From NCBI RefSeq assembly GCF_017916255.1, contig NZ_CP072827.1, forward strand, positions 3,224,001 through 3,288,000: DNA of 64,000 nucleotides, read 5' to 3'. Position numbers and translations under genes: made by a program. Below are positions 1 to 7,475 of this stretch, piece after piece. The stretch is from Streptomyces mobaraensis NBRC 13819 = DSM 40847 (GTDB lineage Bacteria > Actinomycetota > Actinomycetes > Streptomycetales > Streptomycetaceae). Within the stretch, counting starts at the first letter, position 1, and every line of letters begins with the position of its first letter. The notes under the pieces were generated by a model, which saw only the letters and a list, made by a program, of their open reading frames with translations, was not told where the DNA came from and ran no database searches.

Positions 1-370
1 GCTGAACAGTGCCGGCCGACATCAGGAGGCCCTGGCCCAGTTCGAAGAGGCACTTCCCGTCTTCCGCGACCACCGGCAGCGCATGTGGGAGGGCTGGACG
101 CTCTTCCGCATGGCCGAGGTGCACCTGGCCACCCACGAGTACGCCCGCGGTGCCGCCCACGCGGAACAGGCGCTGACGCGCATCAGGGGGATCAGCGGGG
201 AGTGGCGCCGGGGCAGCATCCTGCTGACGCTCGGGAGGTGCCTGGACGCCCTGGGACAGCCGGGCCGAGCCCGGGCCTGCTGGGCGGACGCGCTCACCGT
301 CTTCGAGCAGTTGGGGCACGAGCACGAGGCACGGACCGTCCGGGACCTCCTCTCCCTGGCCACGGTCTGA
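1..370 (+). CDS. TPR-containing regulator, C-terminal end (partial, SARP/AfsR-like)
   Basis: The gene enters from the left edge (codons start at base 2) and stops with TGA at 368-370, leaving about 122 residues. They form helical repeats typical of tetratricopeptide repeats: a helix ending QFEEALPVFRD, then a pair around GWTLFRMAEVHLATHEYARG, then AHAEQALTRIRG and RGSILLTLGRCLDALGQPGRA, ending ADALTVFEQLGHEHEART. This arrangement is usual for the C-terminus of large actinobacterial regulators of the SARP/AfsR or LuxR-LAL type. The DNA-binding and NTPase domains, if present, lie outside the window, so the exact class is inferred. It is the only regulator immediately upstream of the DDH peptide genes and points the same way, so it may control them. 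Confidence 0.6.
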   Translation, partial: LNSAGRHQEALAQFEEALPVFRDHRQRMWEGWTLFRMAEVHLATHEYARGAAHAEQALTRIRGISGEWRRGSILLTLGRCLDALGQPGRARACWADALTVFEQLGHEHEARTVRDLLSLATV

Positions 371-672
371 GTACGGCCCCGGCCGGAACGCCGTCCGGAG
401 CCGGTAGCGTTCCCTCTCAGGGGCGTGCCGTCGCCAGCCGGAGCGTGCCGGAGCCCCTGAACGCGCCCGTTCATCGAACGTTTATCGCGACCCGTCACCC
501 TTCACGTATCGATCCGTCGCGTCGGGGGGCAGGCGGGTCGTGGGTGTGGCCTCACCAACAGGACGGTTCAGGGTCCTGTCAACCCGTCCGGCGGTCTTCG
601 GGGGAGTCGCCGGGCGGGTTCTGCATCCCCGTTGTACCGCACGACTCGCACTCAGTAACGGAGTTGAACGAC
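371..672. other. Intergenic region upstream of the first DDH peptide gene
   Basis: About 300 bases between the TPR gene and the first DDH peptide. I see no convincing gene. The stretch around 470-515 is relatively AT-rich for this chromosome (runs such as cgaacgtttatcg) and could hold the promoter of the peptide gene, but no clean -35/-10 pair can be assigned. Confidence 0.4.
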
Positions 673-837
673 ATGAGCGAGGACAAGAAGCTCAAACCCA
701 CTCTGCCCACACCACAAGACGACCACGCGGGCAGCACGACCGGCCTCGCGGCACAGCCGAGCAAGCCCAACGCCAAGGGCGCCGGCAGTGTACCGGCGGT
801 GGTTCTCGACGACCACGCCGGTTCCGAGCCGGTCTGA
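673..837 (+). CDS. Small DDH-motif peptide A (54 aa, no signal peptide)
   Basis: ATG at 673 is preceded by GGAG at 660-663 (9-nt spacing), and the gene ends TGA TGA. The 54-residue product starts MSEDKKLKPTLPTPQ and carries the motif DDHAGS twice, at about residues 16-21 and 46-51, separated by a Gln/Ala/Pro/Lys/Gly-rich linker. It has no hydrophobic segment, so unlike its two downstream relatives it shows no export signal. A 10-bp perfect hairpin follows directly. I do not recognise a family. The shared DDH[A/S/G] motif and adjacency link it to peptides B and C. It could be a peptide precursor processed by enzymes outside the window, a cytoplasmic partner of the secreted peptides, or an uncharacterised small protein. 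Confidence 0.6.
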   Translation: MSEDKKLKPTLPTPQDDHAGSTTGLAAQPSKPNAKGAGSVPAVVLDDHAGSEPV

Positions 838-843
838 TGAACC

Positions 844-875
844 GGCCGTCCGGCCGGGGCACCGACCGGACGGCC
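844..875 (+). terminator. Hairpin terminator after DDH peptide A
   Basis: Perfect 10-bp inverted repeat: ggccgtccgg (844-853) and ccggacggcc (866-875) with a 12-nt loop, starting 6 bases after the tandem stop codons. It lacks a T-tract, as is usual for Streptomyces terminators. Confidence 0.6.
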
Positions 876-1126
876 TCCTCGGGCGGCATCGCACGGAATG
901 GCCGCCACCCGCGGGGCTCGTCGGCCAGGGGGTACCAGCGCACGGGGAACGGGGGCTCCGGACGCATGGCGGCCGCCGAGAGCCGGCATCGACGACACGG
1001 AGGGGGAGCCGTCGGTGCCGGCTCCCCGTCGTTCGCGGCGGCTCCCGTTCCACCGGCCCGAAGCGACCAGCCAAGGGCCGCGCAGTACAGATCCCAGGTA
1101 ATCGACACGAGCAAGAGGAGTCACCC

Positions 1127-1330
1127 ATGGCTCGCGCCACAGCCCACCGCACCCGCAGACTGCTGGCCGCGTTCGCGATAGCCGGCGCCGCGGCCGCCCT
1201 CGGAACGCTGCCGGCCGCGGCGGACGACCACGGCGGCAGCTGGCCGACGGTGGCCCAGTCCGGCGGGGCGGCCGCGGACGACCACTCCGGCGCCACGCCC
1301 GCAAGCATCGACGAGCACCCCGTCGGCTGA
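1127..1330 (+). CDS. Secreted DDH-motif peptide B (67 aa)
   Basis: ATG at 1127 has a strong Shine-Dalgarno (AGAGGAG, 1114-1120). The 67-residue product begins MARATAHRTRRLLAAF, a basic n-region followed by a hydrophobic core (AIAGAAAALGTLP), and a predicted signal-peptidase site AAA|DD at residues 31-33. The mature peptide would therefore start Asp-Asp-His-Gly-Gly-Ser. A second DDHSGA follows after another AAA triplet, and the end reads IDEHPVG. The signal peptide is clearly related to that of peptide C (shared AIAGAAA.LGT), so the two are paralogues. The mature N-terminus NH2-Asp-Asp-His has the X-X-His pattern of ATCUN Cu(II)/Ni(II) sites. That function is inference. No known family recognised. 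Confidence 0.75.
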   Translation: MARATAHRTRRLLAAFAIAGAAAALGTLPAAADDHGGSWPTVAQSGGAAADDHSGATPASIDEHPVG

Positions 1331-1348
1331 CCGTTCGGCCGTTCCCCC

Positions 1349-1380
1349 GGGCGACCCTCTGTGTGTCAGGAGGGTCGCCC
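1349..1380 (+). terminator. Hairpin terminator after DDH peptide B
   Basis: Perfect 10-bp inverted repeat gggcgaccct (1349-1358) / agggtcgccc (1371-1380), extended by one C-G and one T-G pair, 18 bases after the stop of peptide B. Confidence 0.65.
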
Positions 1381-2028
1381 ATCGGCGTTCTGGCACCGAT
1401 TCACGACCGATGACACCGCCCGCCGCCCTGCGGACACTCCGCTCCGCGGGCACGGCGGCGCCGTCCCCGTCGGGCAATCGCCGTTCACACCGCCCATCCG
1501 TCCGCGCCACCCGGGCCCAGCCCCGCGTGGTCATCCCCGCCGAACCCCCGCCGCCCCCGGCCGTCCACCCCGCAAGGCCGCACTCCGCCACCCCGCATCG
1601 CGTCACCCCCGATTCGTCGAAGCCGCCGGACCCGGCGCGACGTCGCCGCGCCGGTGGCCGCCCATGCCGAACGCACCTGTCGACGAGACAAGCGGGTACG
1701 TTGACGGTCAGGGAGACCGGTCCGTCCTTGCTGACCAGTACCTCCATTCTCGGAGGCGGCTCTGACATCGGCCTTGTCCGGTGCCCTCGTTCGGAGGGTT
1801 TCCAGTGGACCGATGAACCACGGACGCCCGAGCGCGGTCACGGCCTCGGCCACGCGCGCGATCGCCGCGCCGCATAAGGAGACCGATCGCCACAGGTGCG
1901 CCCAACTCGTCCTGCATACCGCTTGGTTGGTGGCTCGGAGCCTCGCTTTCGCGTCACCTCTCTGCTTACACTCACCGCACCAGTAACACCTCTGATAACA
2001 GAAGTCACACAAGCACCGGGAGACACTC
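1381..2028. other. Long intergenic region between DDH peptides B and C
   Basis: About 650 bases without a convincing gene; frames open on both strands lack the codon pattern and ribosome sites of the neighbours. The last 130 bases are less GC-rich, and TACACT at 1967-1972 is a possible -10 box for peptide C, without a clear -35. TTGACG at 1701-1706 is an isolated -35-like hexamer. The length suggests complex regulation of peptide C, a small RNA, or a decayed gene; the sequence does not decide. Confidence 0.35.
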
Positions 2029-2319
2029 ATGTCACACGGCAGCCTCAGCCGGACGAAGAAGGCCCTCGCCGTCGTCGCGATCGCCGGAGCCGCCGCGGTC
2101 CTCGGCACGGGCTCGGCGCTCGCGGACGACCACAGCACCGTCATCGGCGCCAAGCCGGGCGTCGCCGCCGCCCCGTTCGACGACCACAGCACGGTCGTCA
2201 CCGGGACGAACGACGATCACAGCACGGTCGTGACCGGCACCAACGACGACCACAGCACCGTCGTCACCGGCACCAACGACGACCACAGCACCGTCGTCAC
2301 CGGCGGCCACTCGGACTGA
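2029..2319 (+). CDS. Secreted DDHSTV-repeat peptide C (96 aa)
   Basis: ATG at 2029 follows a CGGGAG ribosome site. The product opens MSHGSLSRTKKALAVVA, a Sec-type signal with core AIAGAAAVLGT and cleavage site ALA|DD at residues 30-32, so the mature chain would start Asp-Asp-His-Ser-Thr-Val. After a first DDHSTVIGAKPG segment come four near-identical 11-residue units, DDHSTVVTGTN three times and a final DDHSTVVTGGH, giving five DDHSTV motifs in 64 mature residues. There is no Cys, Trp or Tyr, and no catalytic domain. Low complexity and acidic/His content suggest metal binding or a structural repeat at the cell surface. This is inference; I recognise no family. Paralogous to peptide B by signal peptide and position. 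Confidence 0.8.
   Translation: MSHGSLSRTKKALAVVAIAGAAAVLGTGSALADDHSTVIGAKPGVAAAPFDDHSTVVTGTNDDHSTVVTGTNDDHSTVVTGTNDDHSTVVTGGHSD
2179..2310 (+). repeat. 33-bp coding tandem repeat (4 units) in peptide C
   Basis: Units at 2179-2211, 2212-2244, 2245-2277 and 2278-2310, each starting gacgaccacagcac or a one-base variant. They differ mainly at third codon positions, so the protein repeat is better conserved than the DNA. Confidence 0.9.
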
Positions 2320-2348
2320 CCCCCACCCGTCCCCCGAGGACGCATGAC

Positions 2349-2384
2349 GGAGGGGCCCGCCGCGTGTACGCGGTGGGCCCCTCC
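2349..2384. terminator. Bidirectional hairpin between peptide C and the PQQ kinase
   Basis: 16-bp stem with one G-T wobble: ggaggggcccgccgcg (2349-2364) and cgcggtgggcccctcc (2369-2384), loop tgta. It lies between convergent genes and can serve both. Confidence 0.8.
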
Positions 2385-2417
2385 TCGTTCCGCGGCCCCC
2401 AGGGCCCGGCGCTCAGC

Positions 2418-4898
2418 TCACCGCCGCGCCTGCCCCGTCCCCTTCGCCGCGTCCAGGGCGTAGACGCAGCGGTCCTTGCTGCAGGCGTAGACCACGCCGC
2501 CCGCGGCCAGGGGGGTGCCGGTGATCTCGCCGCCGGTGGCGAGTTTCCAGCGGAGTTGGCCGCCGGTGGCGTCGAGGGCATAGAGGCAGTGGTCGGCGGA
2601 GCCGAAGTGGACGCGGCCGTCGGCGACGACGGGGGAGCCGACGATGTCGCCGCCGGCGGCGAAGCGCCAGCGGGGGGTGCCGGTGACGGCGTCGAGGGTG
2701 TAGAGGGCGCCGCCGCTGCCGAGGTGGACCAGGCCGTTGGAGACGAGGACGGGCTCGCTGGACTGGCGGGCCTCGGTGGCGATGCGCCAGCGCTCCTGGC
2801 CGCCGGCGGCGTCGAGGGCGTAGACGGTGCCGAGGTAGTCGGCCGCGTAGACGCCGCCGTTGCCGACGGCGGGCGGGCTGAGGAAGACCGCGGGGGCCTC
2901 GAAGCGCCAGCGGACGTCGCCGCGGGCGGTGTCGATGGCGAGCAGGCGGGTGCCGGCGGCGACGTAGACGACGCCGTCGGGCGCGGCGTGCAGCCGGACG
3001 GGGACGCCGCCGCAGGAGCCGGTGTCGCCGACGGGGTAGCTCCAGCGCTCGGTGCCGGAGCGGGCGTCGAGGGCGCGCAGCCGGGCGTCGGCCCAGACGA
3101 AGACGGTGCCGTCCTGGACGACCGGGCCGCAGTCGGGGGTCTCGAAGTCGGTCTGGAGGCCGGAGGTCTCCCAGAGGAGTTCGCCGGTGGCCGCCTCCCA
3201 CGCCTGGGCGCCGCCGCCGCGGGTGCCGGTGACGACCGTGCCGCGGTCCACGCCGAGCGAGTACACCCAGCCGTCGGTGGACAGCCGCCAGCGCTCGCCG
3301 CCGTCCGCCGCGTCGAGGGCGTACAGCGTCGGGCCGTCGGAGGCGTGTATGCGGCCGTCCGCCACGGCCATGGCCCAGGCGACGTCCCGCGTCTTGAACT
3401 GCCGCCGCCCACTGGCCACATCGAGCGCGTGCACCTCGAAGGAGGTGACGTACACCAGGTCGCCGGCGACGACGGGCGTGCCCCAGACGTCGTTGGACAT
3501 GCGGAACCGCCACGGCCGCCAACGGGCCGGGTCCACCGTCGCGTTGGCGACGGGATCGGGCGCCGCGGGGGCCGCGGTGCCGCCGGGCGGGCGGACCCAG
3601 CCGGTGGCGGTGCCGGCCGCCGAGGGCGCGTACGGCTCGCGGGCGTCGGCGACGCGCGGCCCGGGGCCGATCGGCAGCTGCGCGCCGGAGAGCCGCACGG
3701 AACCGTCGTCCGCGTAGGCGGGCGCGGGCGCGGCGGCGTGCCGGCCCTGTCCCGGAGCGGAAACGGGAGCGGAAACGGGCGCGGGGACGGGAGCCGGGGC
3801 GGAGGCCACGGCCGACGCCCCGCGCGGGTCGGGCGCCCCGGCGGGCCGCCCGTGGTGCGGCCCCGTCGCCCGGGCGTCGCTCCAGCTCGGCGGCTGGGCG
3901 GCGCGGGAGGGGTCGTACGGGGGCTCGGCCGGCGGCCGGGCCGGGGGCGGCGGGACGGCGGAGCGGCCGGAACGGCCCCGGGCGGGGGCCGCGGCGGGCC
4001 GCTGCCCGGCCCGGCGCCGCTCGATGAGCGAGACGGCGTCGGGCGGCAGCCAGGCGGACGCCGTGCCGCTGTCGTCGCCCCCGCCGGAGGCGAAGAGGTG
4101 CGGGCCGAGCTGGGCCTGGAGGTCGGCCGGGCTGGGCCGGTGCTCGGCCGCCATCTGCATACAGGAGTCGATGAGCGGGCGCAGCTCGTCGGGCAGGCCG
4201 GAGAGGTCCGGGCCCTCGCGCAGCAGCATGAAGACGGTCTCGACCGGGTTGGCGCCGTGGAAGGGCGCGTGGCCGGTGGCGGCGAAGACGAGGGTGGAGC
4301 CGAGCGAGAAGACGTCGCTGGCGCCGGTGACGCTGCGGGAGTCCCTGGCCTGCTCGGGGGACATGTACGCGGGCGTGCCGACGGCCACGTTGGTCATGGT
4401 CAGCCGGGTGTTGGAGACGCCGGAGGCGATGCCGAAGTCGATGACGCGCGGTCCGTCCTCGACCACCAGCACGTTCGACGGCTTGAGGTCGCGGTGGACG
4501 AGCCCGGCGCCGTGGATCGACTGGAGCGCCTCGGCGATGCCGGCCGCGAGCCAGCGCACCGCCTGGGCCGGGAGCGGCCCGCACTCGTTGATGATCTCTT
4601 CGAGGGAGGGCGCGGGGACGTACGCGGTGGCCAGCCAGGGCACGGCGGCCCGCGGGTCGGCGTCGACGACGGCTGCCGTGTAGAAGCCGCTGACCGCCCG
4701 GGCCGCTTCCACCTCACGGGTGAAGCGGACGCGGAAGAGCTGGTCCTCGGCCAGTTCCGTACGGACCGTCTTGATCGCGACCCGTCGGCCCGACGCCGAG
4801 CGGGCGAGATAGACCAGTCCCATGCCGCCGGCCCCGAGCCGGCCGAGCACCTCGAACGGGCCGATCCGTCTCGGGTCGTGCTGTGTGAGCTGCTCCAA
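2418..4898 (-). CDS. Ser/Thr protein kinase with C-terminal PQQ beta-propeller
   Basis: About 826 residues. A complete Hanks-type kinase domain occupies residues 1-290: glycine loop [10 protein letters not shown], Lys43 in [12 protein letters not shown] around 135-142, DFG at 154-156, and [14 protein letters not shown] activation segment. A Pro/Ala-rich linker (about 300-480) follows, then a run of PQQ/WD-like propeller blades ending in repeats such as [14 protein letters not shown]. No 20-residue hydrophobic segment is visible between kinase and propeller, so it looks cytosolic, unlike many receptor kinases. The start is uncertain: I chose TTG at 4898 ([13 protein letters not shown]), 11 nt after GGGGAGG; GTG at 4910 is in frame but overlaps that site. 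Probably senses a ligand through the propeller and phosphorylates regulators. Confidence 0.9.
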   Translation of the reverse strand: MEQLTQHDPRRIGPFEVLGRLGAGGMGLVYLARSASGRRVAIKTVRTELAEDQLFRVRFTREVEAARAVSGFYTAAVVDADPRAAVPWLATAYVPAPSLEEIINECGPLPAQAVRWLAAGIAEALQSIHGAGLVHRDLKPSNVLVVEDGPRVIDFGIASGVSNTRLTMTNVAVGTPAYMSPEQARDSRSVTGASDVFSLGSTLVFAATGHAPFHGANPVETVFMLLREGPDLSGLPDELRPLIDSCMQMAAEHRPSPADLQAQLGPHLFASGGGDDSGTASAWLPPDAVSLIERRRAGQRPAAAPARGRSGRSAVPPPPARPPAEPPYDPSRAAQPPSWSDARATGPHHGRPAGAPDPRGASAVASAPAPVPAPVSAPVSAPGQGRHAAAPAPAYADDGSVRLSGAQLPIGPGPRVADAREPYAPSAAGTATGWVRPPGGTAAPAAPDPVANATVDPARWRPWRFRMSNDVWGTPVVAGDLVYVTSFEVHALDVASGRRQFKTRDVAWAMAVADGRIHASDGPTLYALDAADGGERWRLSTDGWVYSLGVDRGTVVTGTRGGGAQAWEAATGELLWETSGLQTDFETPDCGPVVQDGTVFVWADARLRALDARSGTERWSYPVGDTGSCGGVPVRLHAAPDGVVYVAAGTRLLAIDTARGDVRWRFEAPAVFLSPPAVGNGGVYAADYLGTVYALDAAGGQERWRIATEARQSSEPVLVSNGLVHLGSGGALYTLDAVTGTPRWRFAAGGDIVGSPVVADGRVHFGSADHCLYALDATGGQLRWKLATGGEITGTPLAAGGVVYACSKDRCVYALDAAKGTGQARR

Positions 4899-5183
4899 CT
4901 GGCCTGCCACCTCCCCGTGGGGGCTCGAAAGGATTGTTCCGGCCCCGTGCAGCGTCTCACCGCGAATTATCCCGGGGTACGCCCCCTGATTCTCCCTGGC
5001 CCGGGCGGTGGTTGCGAACCCGGGTCGTGCTTCGGCGTGTCCATGCCGAAAGCGGAAGTTCCGCCCCCGCACTACCGGCCTTTCCCAGCCGTCACAGTGG
5101 GCTGTGCCGCCTCTCCACGCGCAGGAGCACCAGGCGTTCAGGGCGGCTCACGGCCGCGCCCGGCCCCTCGGGCCCCCGGCCCC

Positions 5184-6035
5184 TCAACCCTCCACCGCCC
5201 GCGCCGGATCGACGACGGCGAAGTCCGCCCCCTGATCGTCGGTCAGCACCGCGAACCGCCCGTACGCCGAGTCCCGCGCCTCGCGCCGGATCCGGCCGCC
5301 CAGCCGCCGGGCCGCGCGGCACGCCTCGTCGCAGTCGGCGACGACGAAGTAGACGAGGAAGTGGGCGGGCATCGCCGCCGGGAAGGACGCCTCGTCCATG
5401 ACGGCCCGCCCGCCGACCGCGTTCTCCGGCGCGAGCGGCTCCCCGGCGGGCGTCCAGACGGCGTAGTCGAAACCGCCGCCCTGCCCCGACTCCGTCGGCT
5501 CCCCCTGCTCCCCCGCCTCGTCCGGCTTTCCCAGGTCGTGCGCCGTCAGGCCGAAGACCCGTTCGTAGAAGGCGTCGACGGCCACCGGCTCCCGCGTGTA
5601 CACCTCCGCCCAGCCGTACGCGCCGGGGGTGCCGCGCTTGCCGAACCCCCGGTGCGCGGCGGCCTGCCAGACGCCGAACACGGCCCCGCCCGGGTCCGCG
5701 GCGAGCAGCAGCGTGCCGTACCCGCCTACCTGGGCCGGTCCGGTGACGACCTGTCCGCCCTCCGCCCGGATCCGCTCGGCGGTGGCCTCGGCGTCGGGCG
5801 AGGAGAAGTAGACGCACCAGGCCGTGGGCATCCGCCCGTCCGGCTTGGGCGCGAGCGCCGCGACCTCCGCGCCCTCGTGCAGGGCCCGGGCGTACGGGCC
5901 CGCCTCCGGATCACCGTTCTCGAAGGTCCAGCCGAAGAGCCCGCCGTAGAAGCGCTTGCCCGCCTCGACGTCGGGCAGGGTCACGTCCGCCCAGCACGGC
6001 GTGGTCCGCGGGGCTCCGTCCGTCGCTGCGCCCAT
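5184..6035 (-). CDS. VOC-family protein with two glyoxalase-like domains
   Basis: 283 residues from ATG 6035, preceded by GGAAGGGAG. Two vicinal-oxygen-chelate domains follow one another: residues about 10-130 (PCWADVTLPDVEAGKRFYGG start) and about 140-270 (YGWAEVYTREPVAVDAFYER to FAVVDPARAVEG). Streptomyces carry many such proteins related to hydroxylase or glyoxalase-like enzymes and to drug-resistance proteins; the substrate cannot be told from sequence. The second domain carries a Gly/Glu-rich insertion (about 185-205). It is divergent from the TetR gene at 6535, so that regulator may control it. Confidence 0.85.
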   Translation of the reverse strand: MGAATDGAPRTTPCWADVTLPDVEAGKRFYGGLFGWTFENGDPEAGPYARALHEGAEVAALAPKPDGRMPTAWCVYFSSPDAEATAERIRAEGGQVVTGPAQVGGYGTLLLAADPGGAVFGVWQAAAHRGFGKRGTPGAYGWAEVYTREPVAVDAFYERVFGLTAHDLGKPDEAGEQGEPTESGQGGGFDYAVWTPAGEPLAPENAVGGRAVMDEASFPAAMPAHFLVYFVVADCDEACRAARRLGGRIRREARDSAYGRFAVLTDDQGADFAVVDPARAVEG

Positions 6036-6534
6036 GGCGCCCGCTCCCTTCCTTGCGCACCGCACCGGTCCGGCCCGCGCGGACCGGCCGGCCGCGCGAG
6101 GTGTCGCACCGGCCACGGTAGCGACGGACGCCCGGTCCCGCGCGGCCGCCGACGGAGCGCGCACGGCGGACGCGCCTCCCCCGGGCCCCGACGAGCACGG
6201 CCCGCGCCCCGCCCCGCACCGCGACGAGCCCCACCCCCGCCCCCCGTACGGACCAGCGGGGCCCGTCGAGCCGTCGGACGAGCCCGTACGGCCCCGGCGC
6301 CGCCCTCGGCACCGCCCCGCCTCGGCCTCCCGCTCCCGCCCCCGCCGACCCCGCCGGGCGGCCGGATCCACGACTTGTCGATAAGACAATTCACCGGTAC
6401 GGGCCAATCCGCGAGCGCCCGGAATTCGGTCCCCCGAAACACCTCTGACCTGCTTATCCACCCCTATTCACACCCCCGCCCCCATTTGCATGCGACCGAA
6501 TCGCGCTCCGATCACCCCTCGGTAAGCTGACGGC
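6036..6534. other. Divergent intergenic region, VOC gene / TetR gene
   Basis: About 500 bases. The first 320 are very GC-rich with no gene I can support. The last 170 next to the TetR start hold two short inverted repeats (ttgtc-N5-gacaa at 6375-6389 and ttcgg-N4-ccgaa at 6425-6438), which could be operators. Confidence 0.4.
6375..6389. promoter_or_regulatory. Possible TetR operator (short palindrome)
   Basis: ttgtc-gataa-gacaa, a perfect 5-bp inverted repeat in the divergent region about 150 bases upstream of the TetR gene. TetR proteins usually bind such repeats near their own promoter. Assignment is by position only; the repeat at 6425-6438 is an alternative. Confidence 0.25.
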
Positions 6535-7182
6535 ATGACAGGACAAGTACGCACCGTCGACGGCCGGGTGGCCGGCCGCCGAGGTCAGGCGACGCGACAG
6601 AAGCTGCTCGACTGCCTCGGTGAAATGCTCAGCTCCTCCCCCTACCGCGACGTCAAGGTCATCGACGTCGCCCGGCGGGCCGGCACCTCGCCCGCGACCT
6701 TCTACCAGTACTTCCCGGACGTCGAGGGCGCCGTTCTGGAACTCGCCGAGGAAGTGGCGCGGGAAGGGACGAGCCTCAGGGAACTCGTGGCCGGCCGTTC
6801 CTGGGTGGGCAAGGCGGGCCGGCAGGCCGCCGAGGAATTGGTGGACGGATTCCTCGCCTTCTGGCGGCGGAACGACGCGATCCTGCGCGTGATCGACCTG
6901 GGCGCGGCCGAGGGGGACAAGCGGTTCGCCAAGATCCGCATGCGGATCCTCAACGCCGTGACCGACTCCCTCACGGAATCCGTGAAGGAGCTCCAGGCCA
7001 AGAACAAGGTGGACAAGGACGTCAGCGCCGCCGCCGTGGCCGGCTCGCTGGTCGTGATGCTGGCGGGGGTCGCCTCCCACCAGAAGGGCTTCCAGGGCTG
7101 GGGCGTCAAGCAAGCGGACCTCAAGCCCAACCTGACGCTCCTGGTGCACCTGGGCATCACCGGCAAGAAGCCCGCGCGGTAA
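6535..7182 (+). CDS. TetR-family transcriptional regulator
   Basis: 215 residues. The N-terminal helix-turn-helix spans about residues 19-65, with the TetR signature VIDVARRAGTSPATFYQYFPDVEGAV. The rest is an all-helical ligand/dimer domain that includes FRRND-type and VVMLAGVASH segments. It resembles the mid-sized Streptomyces TetR proteins whose C-terminal domain ends GVKQADLKPNLTLLVHLGIT. The ligand is unknown. The upstream neighbour is a divergently transcribed VOC protein, a plausible target. Downstream lies a strong terminator whose right arm is the first unit of a tandem repeat. Confidence 0.92.
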   Translation: MTGQVRTVDGRVAGRRGQATRQKLLDCLGEMLSSSPYRDVKVIDVARRAGTSPATFYQYFPDVEGAVLELAEEVAREGTSLRELVAGRSWVGKAGRQAAEELVDGFLAFWRRNDAILRVIDLGAAEGDKRFAKIRMRILNAVTDSLTESVKELQAKNKVDKDVSAAAVAGSLVVMLAGVASHQKGFQGWGVKQADLKPNLTLLVHLGITGKKPAR

Positions 7183-7215
7183 CCGCACGGCACACACCCG
7201 TCCTGTCAGCAACGG

Positions 7216-7259
7216 CGGCGGGTCACCGGGGCGCGGCCAGCCCGCCCGGTGACCCGCCG
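7216..7259 (+). terminator. Terminator of the TetR gene
   Basis: Perfect 15-bp stem cggcgggtcaccggg (7216-7230) / cccggtgacccgccg (7245-7259), 14-nt loop. The right arm coincides with the start of the 30-bp tandem repeat array, so later repeat units could pair with the same left arm. Confidence 0.75.
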
Positions 7260-7455
7260 TTCGCGCGTCCGGGGGCCGGTGACCCGCCGTTCGTACGTCC
7301 GGGGGCCGGTGACCCGCCGTTCGTACGTCCGGGCCCGGCGGCTCACCGTTCGCGCGTCGGAGGCCGGTGACCCACCGATCGCACGTCCGACCCCAGCGAC
7401 CAGCCGATCGCACACCCGCCCCCCGGCGACCAGCCGTTCAGACGTCCGAGACCCG
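7248..7455. repeat. 30-bp tandem repeat array (seven degenerate units)
   Basis: Units start at 7248, 7278, 7308, 7338 (28 bp), 7366, 7396 and 7426. The first three are nearly identical (ggtgacccgccgttcg followed by tacgtccgggggcc or a close variant) and later units decay stepwise. The array fills the space between the TetR terminator and the convergent membrane-protein gene. No ribosome site precedes the open frame that crosses it, so I regard it as non-coding. Confidence 0.85.
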
Positions 7456-7475
7456 GCCGCGGCCGGCGCGGCGGC

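Noticed and set aside
1661..1768. Minus-strand frame opening SEPPPRMEVLVSKDGPVSL
   Set aside because: The first 30 codons look reasonable but the rest is Arg/Gly-rich shadow and there is no stop-bounded small gene with good codons.
1896..6530. Very long open frame on the plus strand (about 1540 codons)
   Set aside because: Antisense shadow of the PQQ kinase and VOC genes caused by high GC; Arg/Pro/Gly-rich protein without domains.
7248..7455. CRISPR array
   Set aside because: Units are contiguous with no unique spacers and no cas genes are nearby.
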